Assembly: GCA_008802785.1 (NCBI GenBank)
Contig: VUYT01000001.1
Span: 1,178,001-1,242,000, forward strand
DNA: 64,000 nt
Source of the DNA: Symmetrospora coprosmae
Lineage: Eukaryota > Basidiomycota > Cystobasidiomycetes > Symmetrosporaceae
Reading direction: 5' to 3'
The translations under genes were made by a program, and so were the position numbers. Position 1 is the first letter of the stretch. Every line of letters begins with the position of its first letter. Under the pieces are notes generated by a model, which saw only the letters and a list, made by a program, of their open reading frames with translations, was not told the DNA's origin and did no database searches. Positions 55,784-64,000 of this stretch are shown here, piece after piece.

Positions 55784-57161
55784 TCACTGCACCATCATCT
55801 GGTAGCTCCGCTCTACCTCCAGAGTTGTGACAACGATGTTGTGATCTGACGCACGCCATGCATAGTAGCCATCTTCGACGCGGTTCGGGAGGATTCCATA
55901 TCGAGATACCTTCCATATCCCTCCGTCACTGCCCTCCAGGCCACTTCTCAACAGCCCATTATCCGCGACGAGAATATGATCGATGTTCTGCTTCTTCGAG
56001 GTCGCTTTAAAGCCAGTGCCTGCTGTCTTTGCCCCGAAAAGTCGACGTCCATCTGCAAGGTGCTTGGCCCTGTCGAGGAAGGAGAAGCCTTCTTCACCAC
56101 CTTCGCCATCATTCGTCGAAACCTGGATCCGCTGATCTCCCTCTGAACCGTACCGCCCTCCCGTCAAGGTCTGATACGCTCCATCGTCTTCCTCCGAGTT
56201 CAGGTCGCCAGTCAGAATCAGGAGCGAACGCCGCCAGCCATGCCCTCCCCAGCCCCGGCCTCCTTTGCTGGTCGTGTTCTGTCTCAAGCGTTCCAAGATC
56301 AGCTGCGCTCCTTTGCGGCGGGCTTCGGCGCTCTCGTTATCGAAATGCTGAAGCGCGGGAACATCAGCTTTCTTGCCCGTTTTGTCAGAAGCGCAATAAC
56401 GAATTCACAGTGTTGACCACGAAGACATGGTCCGGCTCGATGATGCTGCGTGCCGCGACGGGCACACGGTACGCCAGAGTGGCTACAATTGCCATGCGCT
56501 TGTATGCCTGACGAAGATAGCTTCATCAATCCATGGCCTGGTCTCATGGCGGATTCGCTAGACCTACGGCTCCCCAGCTCTTTGAGCCAGGCCTGTCAGG
56601 TTCTCTGGCATTCAAGCGCGACTCAGTCTCCAGTTCCCGCTTGCGCGGAGAGCCTCGTGCCTTTCTCAAGTCAACCCACTCGGAAAGCCAGAAGTGGTAT
56701 GCGTCGACAAGCTCGAATTTGTTCCTGTTGAAGAAGACGGGCACGGCCTTCTCGTCGAAACGAGACGGCCTTGACACGTCAGCTGACACTACGGGTACCC
56801 GATGAGCCAGTCAGAGGAGGCATTCCCACCTCGCCTTTCGTTTGCCCATCATCGCGCCCCACTCCGACAAAGTCGTAAGACGCGCGGAGCAGATCGTTCA
56901 TATCGCTGAGCTGGTGACTTTCGACCTCTTGCAGGCCAATGATGTCCGGCATCTCCCAGAGGATCTGGTCCGCAATCGCATCTCTGACATAGCATCTCCA
57001 TCAATTCGCAGCTTCCCGCACCATCGCGAGCTGCAAGCGCACCGTCGAGCGATCCAGGGCGCTTCTGCATTCGGGTCTGTAGGGATCCGCGAGTCCTGAT
57101 CAACAGGCGCGGTGCGGATGTTCCAGCTTGCTATCTTGAGCAGGGTGCTGAAGGCGACCAT
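55784..57161 (-). CDS. Endonuclease/exonuclease/phosphatase-fold hydrolase
   Basis: About 372 aa; exons 57161-57043, 56983-56830, 56750-56568, 56507-56409, 56347-55784. Full set of DNase-I-like motifs: KIASWNIR (Asn), DIIGLQEVESHQ (metal-binding Glu), YDFVGVGRDDGQTKGE, AVPVFFNRNKFELVDAYHFW, SKSWGA/YKRMAIVATLAYRV, VFVVNTHFDNES (catalytic His-x-Asp, made by splicing), LLILTGDLNSEEDDGAYQTL (catalytic Asp, Asn) and ASDHNIVVT (SDH). This is the small fungal EEP family (sphingomyelinase/CCR4-like fold) whose substrates are not generally known. No signal peptide is seen; the protein begins only a few residues before the first strand. The acceptor of exon 3 may be three bases further in. All joins are in phase. 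Confidence 0.87.
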
Positions 57162-57497
57162 GTGGAGGCTAGTAGTCGTGCAGCGCGTCCCGATCCTGCG
57201 CGCTATGTGTGCCAATAGAATTGGAAATGCAAGTGAGGACTAGAGACAGACTCGTCAAGCTAAGGAGAGAAGCGGAATGTGAGAAAGCGAGGCCTCCATG
57301 AACCACCGCACGCCAGATGTCAAGTCGACCGTTCATCCTTCGAGCCAAAGTGAGCGGGGCCGCCCCGCTCCGGGCTTTGGACCCTGCCGCATCTCGGGTC
57401 AAAGCGCGGCAAGGCAAGTCAGAGGCGGTATGGTTAATTGTCCTTGATATCATGCCAAAGGAATGCGCTATGTGACAACTAGAAGCGAACAGGCTGA
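57162..57497. promoter_or_regulatory. Promoter of the EEP gene and 3' flank of the PLC-X-like gene
   Basis: 336 bp, both neighbours on the minus strand. Overlapping frames here have no domain. Nothing else recognised. Confidence 0.45.
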
Positions 57498-58928
57498 CTA
57501 TGCAGACACGAGCGCGGAAACTGCAATGGCCAGGATGCCGGCAGCTGCGGCCGACGCGGCGAAGAAGGGCATGCTCCGGCCTGCATCACCAGTTTTGTCG
57601 GTCGAAGAGGAGATTGAGCCTGACCGCCCGCTGGTTCCGCCTGAGACCGTTGTGGTCGTGGTGAGGTTGCCGCCACCGGAAGGCGCAGCCACAGCGGTGC
57701 CGTTGCCCATGCTCTCAGCTGTGTAGCTGACGCCGTTGAGATTTGCGGCAGCCTCGAACACGCTGCCCCCGCCGACGTCGTACTGTCAACAACACCAGAT
57801 CAGCTATACGCATAACGAAGTAGTGAAGATGGGTACGCTTACGAAGTCGACGAGCATGAAAGTCGGGTACTGGCCGTGCTGGGTCGAGCATTGACCGGCG
57901 TTGGCTTCAAGCGACGATGCTGCATTGGTAGTCTCGAGGTTTGCTGTGTCCGGCACGGGCACCGGGCTGCCAAAGAAGGTGAGGTTGGTGTCGAGATAGT
58001 CTGTCGAGTGAGGGTGACAGATCAGCATCCCCGTGAGAACACAGACTACAAGATGCACAGACAATCACGCACGATTGACCATGTACATCTGCGTGTCTGC
58101 CGAGCCCCGGTCGACAATGCAAGGGAAGCTGGCGTCTAGCGAGTTGTAAGGCGTCTCCCAGAAGTGGGTAAAGTGGTCCAGGATGTACGGCACGCTGCTG
58201 TAGTCTGCCTGGTAGTCCATGAAGGTGACGAGGCGCTTTCCGGAAGAGATCATGTCTTGCAGTGTTGGCCACGACGCGTAAGGCAGAGGGGTAGTCGGCG
58301 GCACATAGGACATGGCATCGAGGCCAGTCGCGGAGTAGGCTGCTCCCCATTGCGAGACAGGACTGAGGGGCGCATGTGACGGTCTCAGTCCTCTGGGATT
58401 CGTTCGTCCGGCTGTCTAATAGACAGACTGCTTACATGCTGTCCTGGTTTACCCAGAGGATGGTGACGACCTCTGTCGGGTTGGCGTCGAGCCACGTCTT
58501 GACCTTCTGCAGGTAGGCCTCGATGGTACCCGCGTCGAGCAGGAGACAGCTCGAGTGGCAGAGATGGATAGCGCCGTCATTGTCGTGCCCCTGGTTCTGC
58601 AGAAGACGCACGCCGTTGTTAAGCTGCGTCGTGACGTCGTAGTTCTGGTTGGCGGCGATGCTGCCCTGCTGAACCGAGTACGAGTTGTGCGTGCCAATGT
58701 AGGTGATGTTGCTGTAGGAGCGCGTGCACTGCGGTGTCCCAATCTCGACAGCATCAGCGAAATGCTCTGCTGTCGCGAGTAATGTTACGCACGCGCGCCA
58801 CTCACGAGCTCGGCATGCCCGTTGCACGTCGACTGCGCGTTCGCAGCGCCACCGAGCAGCAGGGACGCAGCAGCAGCAGTCGTCAGGGCACGGCCCAGAA
58901 AGGACGATGAGACGCTAGACAGTGACAT
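57498..58928 (-). CDS. PI-PLC X-domain-like protein, secreted and probably GPI-anchored
   Basis: 382 aa; exons 58928-58806, 58728-58436, 58362-58073, 58000-57843, 57782-57498. Signal peptide (ALTTAAAASLLLGGAANAQS). The PLC-X-like TIM barrel follows: CTRSYSNITYIGTHNSYSVQ (first catalytic His), NGVRLLQNQGHDNDGAIHLC then HSSC (second His), LQKVKTWLDANPTEVVTILW, RLVTFMDYQADYSSVPYILD, FPCIVDRG. The Arg/Asp pocket of bacterial PI-PLC is only partly visible, so the substrate is open. It ends with a Ser/Thr/Gly-rich stalk (NLTTTTTVSGGTSGRSGS) and a hydrophobic tail (FFAASAAAAGILAIAVSALV), the pattern of a GPI-attachment signal. Cys spacing suggests disulfides. It is likely a cell-surface protein of the fungal PLCXD-like group. 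All phases agree. Confidence 0.88.
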
Positions 58929-59851
58929 GGCGGTGATGAGAGATAGGTGCGCTGTCGGAGTTTCGGCCGCCGGTGGGCTGTCTTGGGCTGCAAGGCTTGA
59001 GCGGGAAGGGCACGTAAACACTTGGAGCTGACACGGCAAAGGAGGTGACGAGAACTGCGGGCGGAAATGGGCAGGGGATGAAAAGATGGTGCTCGAGACG
59101 TTGTGCGTTGTGACGACGATGCGATGCTAATGGTCCAGCCGTTTAGCCTTCGTGGATGCGATGCTGAGATGTCGGACGGAAGAGGAGCGAGCGGGGGCGG
59201 AGGCCGTTCGACATGCGGGCGGGCTGGACAACCCTCCGGAGCAACGCGCGCTCAGCAACGGGCGGCAGAGACAGGACACAGACACGCCAAGGCTGGGAAG
59301 TCGCAACGCGTCTCAACAGCAGTGCCAGAACGTCGACAGTCTCTTTGGCTTTGACCACCGCCCGTCTCATGCAAGCACAGTCGCGTCACCGTACCGCGCA
59401 CACGCTCGGACAGAGGAAAAGGTTGGACGAATCGCATGCATTGGTTTCAACAAGACAAACACCATGAGGACCGCATATGACTGCATCTGTCTCTCGCCTG
59501 CTTTCTGCAGCGCCGAGGGAGGGACTGATTGCACTGGTTTGATGAGGGGGAAGGGGTGGAGGCGAGCATGCTTGGGAGTGTCGGTGGAGAGTGAGCCGGA
59601 GAGGTACTGCGAATATCAAGACAGACCAGATGAGCAACAGAACCAACTGAAACGAATGACTACGAGTATTGAAGGCCGTATGCTGGGGGTTCGGGATGGG
59701 CTGGCAGAGATGGTCGACACGGAGGAGGAAAGACCGGGCGCCCTTTACAGGCTGCTGTCGAGGCACTCTTCTCCATGTATCGGCGAGGTTCAATCGAGCC
59801 GTGCTGTGGGTATAGACGTGATCACGAGTGTAGAGTCCGGGCGACAGCCAA
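58929..59851. promoter_or_regulatory. Promoter of the PLC-X-like gene and 3' flank of the G-beta gene
   Basis: 923 bp without a supported gene. A 437-codon plus-strand frame (59152-60465) passes through here but is antisense to G-beta and has no domain (see rejected). No RNA gene was recognised. Confidence 0.55.
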
Positions 59852-61501
59852 CTATGACCAGACCTGCAGGCAGTCACGGAAGGATGGCGTCAGCGACCTT
59901 GGTCACTGGACGAGATCCCCCATCCACGATAACACACCTTGAGGGTCGAGTCCCAGGATCCCGTTGCGAGCGCCATGCCGTCCGACGAGACGCCGAGGCA
60001 CGAGACTCGGTTCTCGTGTCCCGTGAGGACACCGACGCGCTCGCCCTTGAGCGTATCCCAGACATTGCAGTTGAAGTCGTCGTACCCGGCAAAGAGGATG
60101 CGCCCAGATGCCGAGAATGCGACCGAGGTGATGCCGCAGAGGACATTGTCGTGCGTGTACTGGTTGAGCTCGCGATCGGCGCGCAAGTCGAACAGCCGGC
60201 ACGAAGCGTCGTCCGAGCCAGACCCGAACGCCTCGCCGGATGGGAAGAACTGGACGGCGTTGATGTCGCTCTCGTGCCCGATGAACGTCTGCACCGCCTT
60301 GCCCGTACGGATATCCCACACCTTGGCGGTAGCGTCGCATGCACCAGAGACGAAGATGTTTTGGTTTGGTCCGAGGGACAGGCTGCGGGTATGGGCGACG
60401 TGGAAGTTCAGTCATTTTGTTGTGCATCTCGCGCCATTCTGAGCTCTCTCATACGCACCTCATGACATCGCCTGTGTGGTCGTTGAACTCGAGCACCCGA
60501 ATGCCAGCGTCGACGTCCCAGAGCATGCACGTCATGTCTCCAGAACTCGTCAGGATCTGCCGGTCGTTGAGGAAGCGGCAGCACGAGAGGTACCCCGTGT
60601 GCGCCGAAAGCTCCCTCGCGACTTTGACGGATCCCTCGCGGGTGCGCAGGTTGTAGATAGAGCAGATGTTGTCGAGACCACCGCAGGCGACAAAGTTGCC
60701 GCTGGGCGCGAAAGCGCACGTCATGACCCAGCTGCTCCGCAGCGGGATGGCGTGCACCTTGTTGGTCGTGTAGGCGTCCCACACAATGAGCTTGCCGTCT
60801 TGCGAGGCAGACACGAGGTGCCGCTTGTCCTGCGCCCAGTGCATGGCGTAAATCTTTGCAAGATGGCCTTTCAGCGTCTTGCGGGGCCGCATCGTGATCC
60901 GGGGCAGGGCTTCAATGTCTTGTGCAGTCTCCCGGACTGTAAAAATGCAGGACATGGAGAGCAAGGGTGTCAGCCGTCTACCTCCGTGTCTCGCATGCGT
61001 GTACCAGCCAGGACTGCTCGCTCTCGCTCTCGCTCTCGCTTGCGCTTCGAGCTGGAGCCGACCGGCATGGCACGTTGACGAGACCTTCGGCGACAGGGCA
61101 GACTCACGGGTCGTATCCGCGAGCTGTTCTCTGCGCTGCCGGATCTTCTCCTTGAGCGTGTCCGCCTCTCTCCTCGCCGCGGCGATCTATACACGAGCAC
61201 ACCGGCAGCACACGCATGCACGATGCGGTATGTGGGTCCGCCGTGTCGGGATGGACATAGTGTCGTAGAGTCATCCGCAAAGATGTGGGTTTGACAGGAG
61301 TCGCGACCACGAGGGGGCAGGGAGGGCACGAGCGCGCAACCGTGGGAGGACGGACGGAGGTCGAAAGCGGGGGTCCGAGAGCACGAGGACAAGCGGGAGG
61401 CAGCAACCAGGTCGCAATCAGCTACGCAGCGCGCAAGACCGGACCTTTGCCAGCGAGGAGGTGCTCCTCACCTTCTCCTGAATATCCGCTGGCGCCGACA
61501 T
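59852..61501 (-). CDS. GPB1: Heterotrimeric G-protein beta subunit (Bpp1/Gpb1-like)
   Basis: 347 aa, the usual G-beta length; exons 61501-61472, 61186-61108, 60936-60459, 60382-59938, 59863-59852. An N-terminal G-gamma-binding helix ([20 protein letters not shown]) precedes seven WD repeats: [13 protein letters not shown]...[35 protein letters not shown]...[32 protein letters not shown]...[32 protein letters not shown]...[32 protein letters not shown]...[12 protein letters not shown], then [20 protein letters not shown]...[32 protein letters not shown]...[11 protein letters not shown]. The last exon is 12 nt and supplies only VWS plus the stop. In smuts and Cryptococcus this subunit acts in pheromone/cAMP signalling. 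All exon sums agree in phase. Confidence 0.97.
61018..61048. repeat. (CTCGCT)n hexamer repeat in a G-beta intron
   Basis: Four to five copies of CTCGCT/CTCTCG inside the 171-nt intron 60937-61107 of the G-beta gene. It is purine-rich on the sense strand. Confidence 0.7.
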
Positions 61502-62664
61502 AGTTGCTGAAGCGTGCAGAGGGCTAGTTGTTTGCGAGTCGGGCTGGTCTCAGTCGGGCCGGGGCGTCTCGACCGAAAGGGCAGGCTGGCAGAGAGTGAG
61601 CAGGTGGACGTCTGCTGCGATGGGCGGCTGGCTATCCGCTCTCCTTTCCTGTGATACCGCGAATGTATGCACTACTGCTGCGTGCTGGTATCTGCTGCTG
61701 CTGCTGCTGCTGCTCCTCCTGGTGGTAGTCCGCTGAGGCAGAGGGCAAGAAGTCAAGGCGGCGCATGACAGCGAGCGGGAGGCTGAGCGAAGGAGCGGCA
61801 CGAGGGCGTGGACCAGGACAAGACCCGCAAGAAAGAGAGGCCCACTCGACAGCACCAGGCCACAACCGATACAGGGGGATACCGCACAGACCTAGCCGTT
61901 GCACTTGCACTCAAGCGCGCGACTGACATATACACCAGTATCCACTACATTCAGACGTCCGAGTCGGCTACCGGTGCTTCTGCTCTCAAGAGGTGCGGCC
62001 GAGTCCTGCGGCAGCTATTTGAGCCGACGACTTCGCTGCGGATCAAATAGCAGCTCCTCGAGCATCCCAGAGCAGGCTGACTGGCATACTCCGGCTGCTG
62101 CCGCTGCTGCTGCTGACAGCGGGAAGAAGGCACGGATCCTTGGTTGCCCCGCCCGCCCGCCCGTCCAGGCTCGAGCGCTCGCTCAAGACCGTGCACGCCT
62201 TCTCCTTCGAGGGCCGAGCCAGCGGCACTGTCCAATCGCCAGTCTGGCTCTCGTGCGCGTCTACTTTTTCTTGCTGGCAATTTCATTTGCTTGACTCCCG
62301 CTTGTTCCTGTTGAAAGCGTCATTTCCATTCCTTTTGTTCGAGCAGTGTCAAGGCGAGGCCGACCGCACCCAGCAGGTGCAGCGGGGCGGAGCATTGCGG
62401 AGTAATCTCGGATGGTCCGAAGATGGTCCACACGAGATCAGCTTAATCAGTAGCCTGACAGTCACCTAGCATCTGCAGTCCGCCAGCTTCTCCGCTCATT
62501 CAACTCGACAAGGACCTTCTGCAATTCGAGTCCTGCTGATCGGATTGGATGCGGACCAATGACGCATTGCAAGGAAAGCAGGCATCTTCTCACGATCCAA
62601 CAGAAGAATACACACAGTACATATGGAGGAAGAAGCGCTACTCGTAATGACCAACATCACCATC
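61502..62664. promoter_or_regulatory. G-beta promoter and 3' flank of the complex I gene
   Basis: The longest gene-free stretch, 1.16 kb. It has two CTG microsatellites (61689-61716 and about 62090-62120) and GC-rich CCCGCCCGCCCG at 62150. Its frames are short and low-complexity. The size fits a regulated upstream region. Confidence 0.55.
61689..61716. repeat. CTG triplet repeat
   Basis: Seven to eight CTG triplets followed by CTCCTCCTGG, about 190 bp upstream of the G-beta start codon. Confidence 0.8.
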
Positions 62665-64000
62665 CTAGAGGTTCAGGCTGCTGGCGTTTGGGATGGTGTT
62701 CTCGGGCCACGAGGGCGATGGCAGGCCCGCCTTCTCGGCAGCCATCCTGCCTCCGTACAGCACTGTGCCGTTCTTCTCGTGGAAGTCACGGATGCGCTTG
62801 ATGACCTCTGGTCGGAACTTCTGCAGCAATCCCTGGACGGGCCTGTGTATGGGCGGGCAGGAAGTACTGTCTGTCAGCTTCTGTTGTTTGCGCAGCGAAC
62901 AAAGCAAAGACCATCCAGGACGCACCAAGCTGCAGCATCTCCGAGCGCACAGATCGTGTGCCCCTCAATCTGCTTGGTGAGCTCGTACATCATGTCGACC
63001 TCGCGCTCTGCCGCGCGGCCCTCCACCATTCGGTCCATGAGCTTGGAAAGCCACGTCGTGCCCTCTCGGCATGGCGTGCATTGGCCGCACGACTCGTGTG
63101 CGTAGAACTTGGAGAACCGCGCAATGGCATTGACAATGTCGGTGCTCTTGTCCATGACGATGACGGCTCCTGTGCCAAGACCGGAGCCGAGGTCCTTCAG
63201 CGAGTCAAAGTCCATCCTGCCGATCGCAAACGGGCCATGTCAGCTTCTCCTTATGTTATGCAGACGGCCGAGCGAGCGCTGGGCACCCACAAAGCCGTCT
63301 CGCACTCGTCCTTCGTCAAGACGGGCACAGATGATCCACCTGGCACAATGCCGAGCAGGTTGTCCCATCCACCGCGGACACCGCCGCAGTGCTTCTCGAT
63401 AAGCTCCTGCAAGCTGATTGACATCTCCTCCTCAACGACGCACGGCGTATTCACATGCCCGGAGATGCAGAAGAGCTTCGTGCCGGAGTTACGGTCTCGG
63501 CCGAAGGCGTCGAACCAGCTCGCGCCACGGCGGATGATGGTAGGGGCGACGGCGACAGTTTCGACGTTGGCGACCGTTGTTGGACGGCCGAAGAGGCCAA
63601 CATCGGCAGGGAAAGGCGGCTTGAGGCGCGGCTTGCCCTGCTTGCCCTCGAGCGACTCGATGAGCGCAGTCTCCTCGCCGCAGATGTAGGCGCCGGCACC
63701 GCGGTGCACGTAGACGTCAAAGTCGTAACCGGAACCGCAGGCGTTCTTGCCGATGAGGCCCTCCTTGTAGCACTCGTCAATGGCAGTCTGCAGGTGGTTG
63801 GCCTCCTGGTAGAACTCCCCACGGATGTAGATGTAGGCTGCGGGAGCGCGGATAAGCATCTTCAGCGTGCGGCCGGCATCGGGATGCATGTCTAACTGTA
63901 GCAGCTCACCTGCCGTCGCGTTCATTGCGCGTCCAGCGACCAGGCACCCCTCGACTAGCTTGTGCGGGTCGCCTCGCATGATCTCTCGGTCCTTGCACGT
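62665..64000 (-). CDS. NUO51: NADH:ubiquinone oxidoreductase 51-kDa subunit (NDUFV1/NuoF), 3' part
   Basis: Core flavoprotein of mitochondrial complex I. Exons seen: 64000-63910 (continues off the right edge), 63837-63291, 63216-62926, 62842-62665. Sequence: [59 protein letters not shown] (FMN/NADH site), [92 protein letters not shown], and the N3 cluster [20 protein letters not shown] with the fourth Cys in [13 protein letters not shown], then [14 protein letters not shown]. It ends NASSLNL. The N-terminal targeting peptide and the glycine-rich NADH loop are outside the window. The 72-nt intron 63838-63909 has no stop and a multiple-of-three length, so reading through would add 24 residues; family comparison shows it is spliced. 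Confidence 0.96.

Noticed and set aside
59152-60465. A 437-codon plus-strand ORF
   Set aside because: It lies antisense to the G-beta WD repeats and has no domain. The minus-strand gene is certain, so this is a shadow of GC-rich codon use.

Overview
The window is nuclear DNA of a basidiomycete fungus. The genes are split by short introns (mostly 50 to 90 nt) with GTGAGT/GTGCGT/GTAAGT donors, coding density is high and GC looks above 55 percent. Sla2, Axl2, Ima1, a Cryptococcus-type Xpt1/Stealth transferase and a Bpp1-like G-beta fit a smut-type or related yeast-like basidiomycete (Ustilaginomycotina is my inference, not proven). No transposon, LTR element, viral relic, rRNA, convincing tRNA or CRISPR array was seen. 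I resolved 28 protein genes, most of them to exact exon boundaries by joining frames and matching conserved family motifs. For the fully resolved genes the summed exon lengths are divisible by three.

Layout. 1-9 kb: 5' part of SLA2 (endocytosis, -), a HOS1/HDAC8-type histone deacetylase (+), mitochondrial ribosomal protein bL17m (+) and a PB1-domain protein with a long His/Pro/Gly tail (-). 9-21 kb: RPS5 (-), a GNAT acetyltransferase (+), AXL2 (+), a GT8 glycosyltransferase (+) and SLX9 (+). 21-33 kb: a coiled-coil protein (-), two tandem paralogous F-box proteins with an XPA-like domain (-), a PNPOx/ferredoxin-reductase fusion (-) and a bHLH factor (-). 33-45 kb: a four-TM membrane protein (-), an XPT1/Stealth phosphotransferase (-), JMJD7 (-), an F-box-like protein with a huge low-complexity insert (+) and TMEM115 (+). 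45-55 kb: an RNI/LRR protein (-), ATOS/FAM214 (+), a 2OG-Fe(II) oxygenase with micro-exons (-), IMA1 (+) and an AYR1-like reductase (-). 55-64 kb: an endonuclease/exonuclease/phosphatase (-), a GPI-anchored PLC-X-like protein (-), G-protein beta (-) and the 3' part of complex I 51-kDa subunit (-).

The genes do not form one pathway. The window is a normal housekeeping and regulatory stretch, with several head-to-head pairs (SLA2/HOS1, RPS5/GNAT, JMJD7/F-box, RNI/ATOS, 2OG oxygenase/IMA1) and tail-to-tail pairs (bL17m/PB1, SLX9/coiled coil, IMA1/AYR1). The least ordinary items are the F-box/XPA-like gene pair, the PB1-histidine-rich protein, the F-box split by low-complexity sequence, the metal-site micro-exon of the oxygenase, and a cadherin-like motif repeated on the cytoplasmic side of Axl2. 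I did not find a clear new multi-gene system.
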